A stretch of 64,000 bases of DNA from Actinostola sp. cb2023 (lineage: Eukaryota > Cnidaria > Anthozoa > Actiniaria > Actinostolidae): contig JAUJYZ010001058.1 in assembly GCA_033675265.1 (NCBI GenBank), forward strand, positions 602,501-666,500, read 5' to 3'. This document shows positions 10,820 through 22,278 of the stretch, piece after piece; the first letter of the stretch is position 1, and every line of letters starts with the position of its first letter. Both the position numbers and the translations under genes were made by a program. The notes under the pieces are model-generated. The model had not been told where the DNA came from and did no database searches. It saw only the letters and a list, made by a program, of their open reading frames with translations.

Positions 10820-11960
10820 TTGTTAAAGCGTCTAGCTGGTTAAAGAGTACACGATAATAATTTTTCAGGGTCATTTCGAGTTCTTTGAGTTGTGTTTCAG
10901 GGTCGTACTGATAGCAACTGATACGTGACAAAACTCTAATTTAAAAGTAATTAGTCTAATTATATGCAACGAAGCGCGTCCAATAAAACAGTTGAACTAG
11001 TTTTCTAGTCGACGGGCCGTATACTGATATCCAAAACGTGTAAGAATTCAAGCTATTCAATTAATATTCTCTTTTGTTTTGGGTGCTTGGAGTCCAATAG
11101 TTTTTGGATATTGCATGCGTGGAGTCCAATAGTTGTTGTAGAGTGCAAATTAGAAAAGCTTGAAAACTAATAATATTGCTAAATGCAATATATCCGTGAA
11201 ACAATTACTAACTATAATAAATTCAATATGTTATTGTACGTAGGTGCCATGTTATAATAAAGATTCGTTTCTTCTACGTAAAGGATTTAATATATCCGAG
11301 CTTTCGGGCCCATGGCCCATCATCAGGGAATGAAGGCAATTCTAACGAACTTTCAGTTAACGTAGAAAACAATGACAAATGACTAACTAGTTAGTGCGTA
11401 ATAGTTTTTAGTTATCAACTATTTAGTTATCGACAAACTAAGAATTCACTCGGGCATGAACCACACAACACATTACAAGGAATGTTGGTTTTATTGCCAT
11501 CATTAAACACTAATATTGATATACAATAGTCACACACTGTTCTGAGTTTGTACAAAATTGTGCAGTGACAATTAGACATATTTAGTTTTGTTTCACGGAT
11601 ATATGGCGTGCACTAGTATAGTATGCATTGATTACAACATATTCGTTTTTTATTAAACAAAAATTACATAACAATTACTGAGTAAAACCATTTGAAATGT
11701 AAATTCTTTGAGAAACTTCTATACTTAGTATATTTGAAATAACTTATAAATAATCAACCATTTTGTGGTAGTTGAAATACCACTGTTTGACTATCTGAAA
11801 CCACTATTGGCAATGATATTATAAATAATTTTGATATTTTATATATAGTCATTTTTGTTAAAAACTCACAGAAGTCGTGAGAACTATTATCGATTTTCTA
11901 TTTACATTCTTTCTGGTCACGCTAGCTATGTCGATATTGACAGATTTGTGGTTTTATGCA
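10820..11960. other. Intergenic stretch downstream of Kir; one Penelope/hammerhead-like motif
   Basis: No gene is recognised. At 11301-11326 the minus strand reads CTGATGA, a GGGCC-ATG-GGCCC hairpin, then GAAA, described as a finding. Otherwise AT-rich sequence. Confidence 0.4.
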
Positions 11961-12020
11961 AAATCATCTGAAATAAATTAATATAGCTATTATAGCATAT
12001 TGCCTTGTTTGACACTGCGG

Positions 12021-12026
12021 TTTATT
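12021..12026 (-). promoter_or_regulatory. Candidate poly(A) signal of the Kir gene
   Basis: AATAAA on the minus strand about 205 bp after the Kir stop codon. It is the first clear hexamer downstream; the cleavage site is not visible. Confidence 0.4.
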
Positions 12027-12228
12027 CGATACAAATGATCCATTTGTTATGTGAGTGAAATAGCGGGAAAACATCACTCTCATGACACAAATACATAAAG
12101 TCAACACCACATTTTCCACACCTCGTTGAATGGCAGTGTGCAAGTCACTTTGATGGGCGATAAGAACTTCACCCACCCCCAACGTCAATAAATATTGTAA
12201 ACAATCATTTGGGCTATTAGCGAAAACG

Positions 12229-13485
12229 TTAAAGTTTAGTGATAACAGAGGTATTAACCCTTGCACCGCCATTAGGCACTAGTTGCACACAATTACGATG
12301 TAGTGTGGTTGGATTGCTATCATTTTCAGGTTTTTCTTCCAGCAGTTCCTGACTTGCGTTTTCTGTCGTGGAATGCGCAGAGCTTGAGATTATCGGAGAA
12401 TTGGGGGGTTCCGAGCTACTATTTCTTTTATCTGCCATTTCCTTGGCCGAACATCGTAGTGTCGGGACGGGGTATATGTCATCAAATTGGGCAAAATTTA
12501 CACGGTACATGCCATCTCGAAAACTGTCCCGGGTGACGATATCTTCAAATAAATGACCCCAGTGAATTTCATCACTCAGATAAGAAGTTCTTGCTTGGGT
12601 TGTCATACCTGTTGATTCTAGAATGCCTTCCATAATGATTACAATTTCAAAGTCGAGTCGTAAAATGTCTTCGGCAGAATGACTGTAGAATGGCGATTGT
12701 TCGTCAATTTCATGATACACTATTGCTGGTATAAATATGTTTAACTTCTCGTCATCAATATTGTCGTGCTGAAGCGCCAAACTTTGCTGAAAGAAACCAA
12801 TTTCTTCTCCTTCCTTTGTAAAATGTCTCCTCACCAAGGTCGCTCTGATGTGGGTCTCTAAAAGGGCAGTTTTTCGGACATCACCGACTCGAAACATCAA
12901 ACATAATTTTTCATCTCGAAGGGCAATGACACCGTGATTGGAAAATTTCACAGTCCTGCGACGTAGATGTGGCCTTGAAAGCTTTGCAAATATTAGTCCT
13001 AACATTGTGGTGGAAATTAAAAGTCCTATAATACATTGAAATATCAACAACAGGACTCCTTCTGGACAGTATGGTGTAATTTGCCGTCCACCATAACCAA
13101 TCGTTGTTTGAGTTTCAAGTGAAAACAAAAAGGCCGAGGTCCAGCTATCTACTTTCTCAATACAAACAATATTATAATATTCCTTTCTGTAGTAATATAT
13201 CCCCCACCAAACTGATCCAAATCCAAGCCAGCTCACCAAGAATGCACAGGTAAAAATGAAGAACACATATCTCCAGCGAGCCTCAATCAGTGTAGTGAAA
13301 TGGTCAGCTATGTAGAGTTGACGGAGTTCAGGAACGTTGTCTGCGATTATTTGAATATTTCCTCTTTTAGAAACTAAACGTCGTTTTTCAAAGTTCCTGG
13401 ACATTGACCTTCTCTTTCCATCCTTAGATATTCTCTGTTGTTTAACGTAAGATCCCGGTACTATTCCATCTAACTCTAATTCCAT
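12229..13485 (-). CDS. Inward-rectifier potassium channel (Kir family), complete in one exon
   Basis: The 418-residue protein has the full Kir layout. Cytoplasmic N-terminus RRLVSKRGNIQI is at about 35-46, slide helix at about 60-70 (ADHFTTLIEARWR), M1 about 72-97, pore helix about 115-127, filter TIGYG at 128-132 and M2 about 144-166. The cytoplasmic domain runs from 167 (AKLSRPHLRRRTVKFS; VIALRDEKLCLMFRVGD; YHEIDEQSPFY; TTQARTSYLSDEIHWGH). C108 and C140 match the extracellular disulfide pair, and E124 and R134 the salt bridge behind the filter. Basic residues at 171-177 fit PIP2 binding. The M2 rectification position (D172 of Kir2.1) is S158, while cytoplasmic acidic residues equivalent to the EGE segment and E299 are kept (E226-E228, E306). 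The C-terminus ITKL fits a class I PDZ ligand. Subfamily is not assigned. The start is the first ATG of an intron-free frame; a 5' non-coding exon is possible. Length is typical of the family. Confidence 0.95.
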   Translation of the reverse strand: MELELDGIVPGSYVKQQRISKDGKRRSMSRNFEKRRLVSKRGNIQIIADNVPELRQLYIADHFTTLIEARWRYVFFIFTCAFLVSWLGFGSVWWGIYYYRKEYYNIVCIEKVDSWTSAFLFSLETQTTIGYGGRQITPYCPEGVLLLIFQCIIGLLISTTMLGLIFAKLSRPHLRRRTVKFSNHGVIALRDEKLCLMFRVGDVRKTALLETHIRATLVRRHFTKEGEEIGFFQQSLALQHDNIDDEKLNIFIPAIVYHEIDEQSPFYSHSAEDILRLDFEIVIIMEGILESTGMTTQARTSYLSDEIHWGHLFEDIVTRDSFRDGMYRVNFAQFDDIYPVPTLRCSAKEMADKRNSSSEPPNSPIISSSAHSTTENASQELLEEKPENDSNPTTLHRNCVQLVPNGGARVNTSVITKL

Positions 13486-15043
13486 AACACTCTTCTGTTC
13501 GATTAGTTCGTTTAGTTGTCAAGAGAACACAATAGATTTCGAGTAACTTTTGCACAATACTGTGTTACTCAATCCTGTAATACATCCAGCAGTCTTTAGA
13601 ATAATCTTGCCAATTATTCCTAATAGTTAAGTGATCTTTTAGGTAGACGTTAGTTCATGCCATGAACGATAGCAACTGTAATTAATTTGATGCTTACTAC
13701 AACCTCGTGTGATTTGAATACGATGAAGGCATCTGACATTCGTGAACCCAAGCGTAACGCCACGCTATTGGCTGACATAAAAACCCTATGTGTTGCTGCT
13801 TGAACACAAAGAACAGGTGACGTAGGACCTTGTTTACATCATGGTCGTCCAGTTTTAGGACAAAGAATTGAACATTTCTCAACCTACAACGCAGCGAAGA
13901 ACTGGTTCAGACCCGAACCCTTTCGTCTACCACAGTGATGACAGATAGTATTAGCTTAGCTGGGATTTAATCACAGCCACGCTGAGAGCTCGTATCATCA
14001 GTGTTATCTGTCAAAATGTAATTAATGTAAACAACCAGTTACTGATTAATTCATAACACTACAATATTGCGGTGAAGTACTTGAAACATCCTTTATAAAG
14101 TTATGAGCTTAATTATAAAAGCCAAAATCACTGAAAATCAGAGCAACTAATTTGATCCTATGAAGATTCAAAGTGAATGTTGGTTAATGTTGAAATGTGA
14201 CACAGGATAGAGAAAGGTGTTGCGCGTATCGAGTGTCAAATAAATTGTGTTGTTTAATAGAAATATAAAATATAAAGAGAAGATACAGTATTTATTACAT
14301 TCATGAAACATAGAAGGCATAGTAGGTATTAACGAGACAGCGTGAAAATTGTCAGGTAATTAGCAAAAATATGTAGGGAACCGTGATGTATGGGTGGTGT
14401 TTGTTTAGAAATTATTCACAAGTATCTACCAAATAAGCCACAAACAAACACACTAACAACTAACTCGCATCGTTCATTATATATAACCATGAATATATAA
14501 AAGGATGTCGTTTGAAGGCTGTTGGCATGATATCTTAAACAGCACCCTTTTCCTAATTCCTGCCTAGAATAATGAGCACCGCCCATCAATAATGGCTGTC
14601 TGGAGATAGTATTGTAGACTGGCGAAGGTTGTTTTCAGCAAAGACAGCATGCACACGAGCAACAATTGTGTTTATGGTTCTGAGGGTTTTTACGGCGACA
14701 ACGTTGAAGACGTCTTGCTGAGTAAAAGAAAACCACCGACGTTTATACATGTATATAGTATACAACATTAGGAGTGTTCAAATAAAAACGACCATATGCC
14801 GGCATAGAATAAAAGCGACAACGATAGTCAGCCACGCCCAGTGCTCTGCACGCGAGCTAAAAGCGCGAAGGTTTACGCTCTCTGGGCCTAAAGAAAGTTT
14901 TATGTTCATTTTAATTTGCACAAACGATAAATATGTCAAATATTTGTCATAGATGTTTTATAGTCTAATTCTTTGAAGAAAATAATAATATAAATAAATT
15001 ACTCTATTCTCAAAGAAGAAAGTTCATCAACTTAATGATGATA
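13486..15043. other. Region upstream of Kir, no gene seen
   Basis: Presumably contains the Kir promoter and any 5' non-coding exon. I see no conserved protein segment, TATA-centred promoter or RNA gene that I can support. Confidence 0.4.
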
Positions 15044-15297
15044 GAGTGATTCCAATAAACCTGGATATTACTAACTACACCAATACACACTATTAGACAC
15101 TCACTCTTTTGTTTTCTTTTGTTTCTTTGCATCTAATAAACACTGACAGCTAATTAGTAGTGCTCAGGTTTATTGGAATCACTCTAATTACACCAATACA
15201 CACTATTAGACACTCACTCTTTTGTTTTCTTTTGTTCCTTTGCATCTAATAAACACTGACAGCTAATTAGTAGTGCCCAGGTTTATTGGAATCACTC
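15044..15297. mobile_element. MITE with GAGTGATTCCAATAAACC ends and internal duplication
   Basis: TA-flanked. The left end at 15044 is inverted at 15168-15187 and again at 15278-15297, because the internal part plus right end is duplicated in tandem (unit about 110 bp). Confidence 0.75.
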
Positions 15298-15832
15298 TAT
15301 CAGACGGTTATAAAACTGATACCGTCTAGCTACATCGATAGACCCAAGAGACCATCAATAACAGAAGACACGTGAGATGTTTCCAGATCTTTGGCGATAT
15401 AAAGAAGCTAGAGCGCTGATCAAATCATTTAAATCATTCATGCACAAGGTCTAGTGGTAGAGTATAGTTCTGACATAAAATCTAAGATGCTAATCTAATC
15501 TATAGATGTGGGTCTAGAGGAGGATGTCTAACGCCCAAACCATCTGCTAGCTACTAGCATTTCTGCTTTACGTTGTAATCCTATAATTAGCATAATTAGT
15601 CGTATTTAATATTTTATTGTCGATTTATCTGTAATTGATATTTTAATTGTTCTTCTTCTCCCTGGGGAGAGCACTTGATAGTGAAATTAAGGTCGCGTGG
15701 ATCAATAAAGGCTGTATTGTTATTTGTATGGACTGTCAGGCCCTGCCTGTGTATATGAAAAAAAGCGGTCCCCTGGATCAGGTAGAATACATCTTTTTCA
15801 ACTATGATGACCACAAGCACGAAATGAACCGA

Positions 15833-16457
15833 GCGATATTTATTGGTTATTCCATGGTTTTCTATGGAATACGAGCGAATATTTCACGAAAAAATTATAT
15901 TATTTGGTATACAACGAGCCTTTAGGCGAGTTGTATACTAAAATAATATAATTTTTGAGTGAAATTTCCGCCCGTATTCCATGGAAAACCATGGAATAAC
16001 CATATTATCCTATGCATATTACATCAACAATTAAAACTGTCAAGTCGTTTCTACTTAGCTTTTCGAGTTTCGTTGCACGGTTCCTGAGAAATAAATGCTA
16101 TGAATTTCGAATTCGTCGTGTCAACTGTTGTTTTCTAACGCTTCTTCTGAGAGTGAAGGAAGACTTTGAATTATTTCTCGAACTTGAAGCCATGTTTATA
16201 ACGCTTTGAATCGTTGAATGAGTTTGGATTTCGAAATTAAAAACAATTTTTATGCAAATATTGGTAAATGTAGCAACACGACGCGAGCGCGTCCAGTGGA
16301 AGAAAAAAGCGGGAAAATTTACAACATTTTGATTGGCTAATACAAACTATGAAATACCGCTCTGTATTTCATAGAAAAATCTATGAAATACCGCTCTGTA
16401 TTGCATAGAAATGGTGAGCTCTGATTGGCTGAGTTGTAATATGTATAGGATAATCCT
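15833..16457. repeat. Two overlapping palindromic elements
   Basis: About 15833-16005 is one hairpin (ATTCCATGGTTTTCTATGGA, TTATATTATTTGGTATACAAC and inverses). About 16003-16457 has inverted ends TTATCCTATGCATATTACA / TGTAATATGTATAGGATAA. No coding content. Confidence 0.65.
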
Positions 16458-16688
16458 CGATATTTTGTGTATTTGCGTGCATTTGCTAGAAATTATTCTT
16501 TTGTAGGATCTTATTTTATTATTACTGTAAATATTTATTTTATATCTTTTTATCTTTTAATAATTTACCTGGGCACCCATTGATATCAGCAGTAGCTGAA
16601 GGGTGGTATAAATATAATAATAATAATAATAATTTAATAATAGTAGTTATTATTATATTATTATTATTTTGTAAATAAGGATTTTTTA

Positions 16689-16808
16689 GAGTGGTTTTCA
16701 TTAACCCGTGAAACAAAGTGGATAAACACAATAGAAAACAAAAGAATTAGAGTGAAGCAGTGCTAAATACGCTAAAGTGTATTTCACGGGTTTTTATGAA
16801 AACCACTC
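16689..16808. mobile_element. 120-bp MITE with GAGTGGTTTTCAT ends
   Basis: TA-flanked perfect terminal inversion. The mirrored CCCGTGAAA / TTTCACGGG lies just inside. The GAGTG end is shared with the element at 15044-15297. Confidence 0.8.
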
Positions 16809-16836
16809 TATCTATTTTTATCTTTTATTTGTAATT

Positions 16837-16989
<153 letters not shown>

Positions 16990-17122
16990 GTTGTCGGAGA
17001 GAAAGGAGATAGGACCAAAGTTCGAAATAATTCTATTTCAGTTTCAATCTGGTAATTTATACTTTAAACTGAAAGCTTTATGAACTAAATTGTCAGGTTA
17101 TTTGCATTTTCATACACAAATC

Positions 17123-17564
17123 TACCGTGGCGCTTATTAAATTTCGGGGGTCTTAGGGGGCCGCTTATTAGAAGAGGGGCGCTTAATAGAGAGGGGCGCT
17201 TATTTAATTTCCTAAACCAAACACTCATATTCTCTTACCGTATTTCGTAAACTTTATTATCAACTTAGTACGGAGAAACGAAGCCATATATGAAATGTAA
17301 CACAATGGTAGGTCAGATCGCTGAAATTTATGACTCAAACAAAAGCCGTTGATGTACCGTACGTACATCGTAAAGACAAGAAAGCAGTATTTCAGAAACG
17401 ATATTTCAGATCTCAATGTCAACTACCTCGCTTAGAGGGGACGCTTATTAGAGGGGGACGCTTATTTACAGAGGGGCGATTATACAAAACGGCTCTAAAG
17501 GGGGGTGCTTAATAGAGGGGAGGCGCTTATTTGAGGGGGGCGCTTAATAGAAGATTTACGGTAT
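17123..17564. mobile_element. MITE-like element rich in GCGCTTATT
   Basis: Ends TACCGT (17123) and ACGGTA (17564) are inverted. The interior carries many GGGGCGCTTATT units in both halves, plus a CTTACCGTATTTCG internal copy. Confidence 0.5.
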
Positions 17565-18331
17565 ACTAGTTCCGTCTGGTCTTAGAATGTCCATTCCCCT
17601 ATCTCCTAGGACTCCTAGATCCTATCATTTTCAAGTAAGAAAATAAAGTTTCAGGAAAGTCTGTTGCCTGTGGTAACTCATTTCGGCTTTGTTTTCGGAG
17701 TAATTTAGCTTCAAGGACTTTATCAATCAGTTCTTTAAAAACACATCTACACAAACTATGGCTCTGTTTTGGCCGACTGTTATTCAAGTGACGGGATGCG
17801 CGTCGAAAATTTTGAAAATGGCCGAGTACCCGAGTCTCTTCCAAGTGGGCGTGACATTAAGTAATTTTCACCTCTGGCCCTAAGAAGTACCAAGTCTAAG
17901 CGGTTAATTTGCGACGTCTCAGAAGTTTCGTAAAACAAACGTTAGAGGGTCGAAATATAACTGATTAAAATCTGCAACGGTCATTATCTTATTTGCTGAC
18001 GGACACTCTATAAGGTACCGCCGGACTTGGTGTGGTCCTTTAAAAATCTTGAGACCCCCTAAGCGGTACCAAATTAATCGCGGATTTCAAACCCTAAAAG
18101 GTACAACAACAACAATAACAACTTTACTTGTACTACTCCCTTTAGACTGACGAGTATCCCCGTCACCTCACCTTCAAGCTGCAGTCAGATGTTTTAAAAT
18201 ACTTTGGTTTCGACAGGCTTGAAACATCCGTACAAAATGGCTTTCGGTGATGTAACAATACAACAGCAACAATGATTGTTTCCTTACATTTATTTAATTG
18301 AGATATTGGTAAATTACTGTACAAGTACAAT

Positions 18332-18477
18332 AAAGCCGAATCTACACGAGCAAGTTTTCCTTGACAAGTTTTCCTTGACAAGGAAGACTTGCTCGTGTAG
18401 ACGACAAAAAACATCGCCAATTTTTCCTTGTCAAGGAAAACTTGTCAAGGAAAACTTGTTCGTGTAGATGCGGCTTA
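18332..18477. mobile_element. Short palindromic MITE, copy A
   Basis: About 145 bp with ends AAGCCGAATCTACACGAGCA / CGTGTAGATGCGGCTT. The interior has multiple inverted TTTTCCTTGTCAAGGAAAAC copies. Nearly identical to 18792-18925. Confidence 0.8.
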
Positions 18478-18524
18478 GAGATAGAGCAAGCCAAATAGAG
18501 ATCATTCAGTAATTAATATATATA

Positions 18525-18680
18525 GACATTGATCACTTCACTAGCGACACAGTCGACACACTCATAAGCGCAAGAAATGGAACCACATTGATCCTTGTCC
18601 GTGCGCCAGGGTTGTTTTCACAGTGAAATAAAGCTTCTTGTTCTTGCGCTTAAATGCTTGCGTCGCTAGGAAACACCTGC
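18525..18680. repeat. Palindromic element with CACTAGCGAC ends
   Basis: The arm TTCACTAGCGACACAGTCG plus ATAAGCGCAAGAA is mirrored at 18638-18675. A diverged relative is at 35457-35565 in FDXR intron 12. Confidence 0.55.
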
Positions 18681-18791
18681 AGCACGTTACATAATTCTAA
18701 GGCTTTTCTCTATACTTCCATCTAAGGCACATACCTAGATCGTGGCAAACGCGTTTAGTGTGATATAAGGCGCGGTATTGTTGTGAAAAAG

Positions 18792-18925
18792 TAAAGCCGC
18801 GTCTACACGAGCAAGTTTTCCTTGTCAAGGAAAACTTGCTCGTGTAGACGACAAAAACATCGCCAATTTTTCCTTGTCAAGGAAAACTTGTTAAGGAAAA
18901 CTTGTTCGTGTAGATGCGGATTTAG
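18792..18925. mobile_element. Short palindromic MITE, copy B
   Basis: Second copy of the 18332 element, 315 bp away in the same orientation, lacking one TTTTCCTTGACAAG unit. Confidence 0.8.
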
Positions 18926-20040
18926 ATTCTCCTTACGACATTAAACACAGTATCCTTGGCAGGAAACCATTCATGTTTTATAGCCAGACACATGCGCGCA
19001 ATAGTTTTTTTGGGGTGTCACACGATGCAACGTTGCTCGCAACAGTTGCAGAAGTAGAACTCGATCCTACTTCTGCAACTGCTGCGCGCAACGTTGCAAG
19101 AAAAGTCGCATTGCCTTTACGACGGGGTGGATAGAGCGCGCTTGGGAAAGATAGAAAAAAAACCGTAGTAGTTTGCGCCAAAGAAGTTGGTACTACTAAT
19201 AACTGATAGCTTTTATTACTACTGTGGTCGTGTATCTATTGTAGTAAATCTTGACTTTTAATTAAAATTCCAATTGATTTTTGATGCCTTTACTTTTTCA
19301 TTATACTATAGCTTTTTTTAAACGTACACTATGAATGAATGAACTATAATAATAATAATAATTTATTCATTTATATTGCGCAAATATCAATCGTAAAAAT
19401 TTTCAAATGCGCATTACAATGGTATACAATAATAATATAAAAAAACTATGATATACGTGTACAGCAAAAATATTTTTACAAACTCAAAGTGAAATGTTTG
19501 AAGTAACGCAATACAACATGTGCATGAACTTTCAACAAAGCCAGTGCAAAAATAAAACAATAATAAATAACAAACACACAATGCACGCTGTATTTTGACG
19601 CTTACCCAAACTTTATTCTATTTAATATGTTCTATGGTACTATATACTGGTGGTGTTTATGTACATTATGCTCGCTTGGATGTGGTGATATTTGGTTACA
19701 TTCCCTGGTCAGTCTATATGGCGAGACTATAATACTGAGGCACATGTAATCTATATTTAGTTTACTAGCCTAGCTGATTGTGATGTCAGGAAATTATACG
19801 TATACACCTATTAAAAACAACGTTGATAATGAACAATCTGAGACCATGAGGAATTATGGGAGACTGAGGGTTTCCTCATTAATATGCAAAGTTCATTCAT
19901 TGTTGAATATAACACATTGATAGAGACTTGTTTATCAACATCCATACACAGTGAAATTCGTTCAGCAACAGATACTTACTGAAGGTGTGGTTACATAACA
20001 GCAACCCAACAACAGTAAGTACTTGTTGCCTCTGAGACCA
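18926..20040. other. Gene-free stretch downstream of DRC10
   Basis: A palindrome at 19022-19108 (CAACGTTGC / AGTAGAA...GATCCTACTTCTGCAACT) is visible. The rest is AT-rich, with a possible DRC10 poly(A) signal at 19612-19617. Confidence 0.45.
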
Positions 20041-22240
20041 TTATCTCTTCTTTCCCTTTCCACTTTTCTTCCCCTTTTTCCCTTTCTTTCCTTTCTTCTT
20101 CTTTTTCTGGAGCAGCTTTCTAGCCTTATGTGCCCTCCACATGGCCTGAATAAGCCTTGCAGCTCGTATCTTCATGTTCAATTCTCTTTCTGCTGCTTCT
20201 GCTTTCTCTTTTGCAATTCTTCGTTCTTCTACAATGGTGGTATATTCCTTCTCAAGTGTCTTGAATCGTTCTTCAAGTTCTTGAAGTTGCTTCTTTTCTT
20301 CGGTGTACACAACATCTAAAGCATCAAATTCATCCTATATAAAGTGCAGCAAAATGAGAATTATGGATATCTAAACTCAAGTGAAAACTTTTCAAAATAA
20401 TTAAAGAGTGTGTTACCTGTCGTTCTCCCATATCACTATCAAACTTTTGTATCCAATTCTCAACTTCAGTTTCAATTTTGTATTTCCGCTGTTGAAAACC
20501 AACATACATATGTATTAATTTTAGCAAAAATACTATTTGTTTAGAATATATATACATAGAACATGAGGTACTTTCTCAGAGCTAGGATTGACTGCTAGTC
20601 TCCTCGCATCCATTCTTAGTTCTGTCATGCAACGCACTCGGATGCGAGGAGACTAATTGACTGCCAGAGTGAGAAATGAAAAATACAAATTGAAAGGCAA
20701 TATTTAACCAATAGAAAACGTTTCCTGTGTTTACATAGCCTGATATAACCACAAGGGAAGTTTGGAAGAAGTCGGGAGCTATTGTGTAAATCTGAGCGAA
20801 AGGCAAGGTTTTACACGGAGCTCGAGACTTCTCCCAAACTTTCCCGAGTGTGTCACGCTGGGTTTGTTTTCATCAGCCATGTTCACATAGCCTCATGTAA
20901 ACATAGTAGCTAACCAATCAGAGTGCGTGTTAGAATTGTGTTCTAATTATACAAAATGGGATATATACCTTACGCAGAGCGAATTCGTTTGCCCTGTGAG
21001 CTGCCTGCTCTGCTTCAAGCCTCTTTTTGGTTTCAATGAATTCTTGTTGCAACTTTGCTTTCTTTCCATCAGAATTCTTGACATCAGCCATCTCTTGTTT
21101 GCTGGCTTCATTGATAATACGTCTGTTCTGCTCATCAGAATTAGTTTCTATGTTGTAGATATCATTTTTGAGTCGTCGAATCATGTCATTTCTCTTGGAT
21201 ATCTGTTTTTAGAAAAAGAAAAAAAAAACATTAACTAATATTTGCATATTTAGTAGTTTGTTTTATGTGTCATTGTGATAAGAGTTGATAGTTTTAATTA
21301 CATTAAGAAATTAATGATCATCATTATCATAACGATTATTGTACTATTCTGTACATGCCTCATTATCTTTATCATCGATGGCATTCTGTAGTTCTCCATG
21401 CAGTTTCTTGGCAAATACGCTGGATTTCTTCTCTCTCTCCATGACAGCAGTAAGATACGACCCCCTATCTTTGACCTCGAATGGCGTCGTCAACAGTCTT
21501 TCGAACAGAATAGCTCGAAGGGCGACCAGTTTATCAATCATAGAGTTTGCTTCAAACGACCTCTGGTTCCTTTCTTTCCTTAAAGCAACAACAGCTGTTG
21601 GGTTTAAATAGAACATGCGAAGGACAGTCCTTATCGACTGCTGAACTAGAATTCCCAAGTTAGAAATTCGGTCAGCATCGATTTCTCCCAACTCCCAGGT
21701 TTTCTGAGAACTGGTTGTTTTAGTCCTCTTTGCTAAGCCATCTGCACTGTCTATTGAGCTAGGACGGCTTGACTTTCTTGACTGAAGTTCTGGAACGAGT
21801 TCTTCAGAATTGAGGCTCGATCTGCGCGAGGAATCAGGGGTTGCTGGCTGAATTTGAGGTGAAGCTGAGCGGGCTCGTTTTTGCTCCAGTTCATATCGTG
21901 CTAACGCTTTTCTATAAGTGTTCTGTAAGTTGTCATGTTCTCGTAATATACGGGATAAGTCTGTCCCTAAAATAACAGAAAACCGATCAAGATTTTCAGT
22001 TATATGAGGAAGCAAAGTGACAACTTCGATTCGTCGGAGAGTTTCATCGAGAACGGCGATAACTCGTTGAGCTTCGACCGAAGTTAGCTTTTTCTTCACT
22101 GGGTCAAGAACTTTCAATGGATCATTCGCTTCCTTAGGCTTTGGTTTTGATTTTTTTACTTTGCTTTTTATGTTGAGCTGCTCAAAACTTGAGGCTACAG
22201 ATGCAGTTGTATCGACTCGAGGTTCAACCATGGCCGCCAT
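20041..22240 (-). CDS. IQCD: Dynein regulatory complex protein 10 (IQ-motif protein)
   Basis: DRC10 is a subunit of the nexin-dynein regulatory complex of ciliary and flagellar axonemes. Exons (minus): 22240-21359, 21202-20969, 20488-20417 and 20334-20041, all phase 0, giving 493 residues (human about 449). Family features: [20 protein letters not shown] and [18 protein letters not shown] near residues 40-80; a middle block with [20 protein letters not shown]; long coiled coil across exons 2-4; the signature [17 protein letters not shown] in exon 3; an IQ motif ([12 protein letters not shown], about 457-468); and a Lys/Gly-rich tail. The ATG at 22240 reads AAGATGGCGGCCATGG, so a second in-frame ATG lies three codons on. 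Intron 1 has a GC donor (GAG|GCATGT). A serine-rich stretch at about 130-180 looks disordered. The X-box-like site at 22279-22292 fits RFX control of a ciliary gene. Intron 2 holds foldback-repeat debris. A minus AATAAA at 19612-19617 is a possible poly(A) signal. Confidence 0.93.
20570..20925. repeat. Foldback repeat in DRC10 intron 2
   Basis: A hairpin (CTAGTCTCCTCGCATCC, inverted near 20640-20655) is followed by a segment (TAGAAAACGTTTCCTGTGTT, TAGCCTGATATAA) related to the outer element at 45333-45870. Confidence 0.55.
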
Positions 22241-22278
22241 CTTACTTCTTTCTCTGGAGTCTGGTCTTGTATTCCTAC

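Noticed and set aside
11964..12272. 102-codon minus frame
   Set aside because: Overlaps the end of the Kir gene in another frame and has no features.
20023..20319. 98-codon plus-strand frame
   Set aside because: Antisense of DRC10 exon 4, whose Lys-rich end gives a spurious hydrophobic frame.
21353..21358. Conventional GT donor for DRC10 exon 1
   Set aside because: The GT at 21354 adds four bases and breaks the frame with exon 2; the GC donor keeps it.
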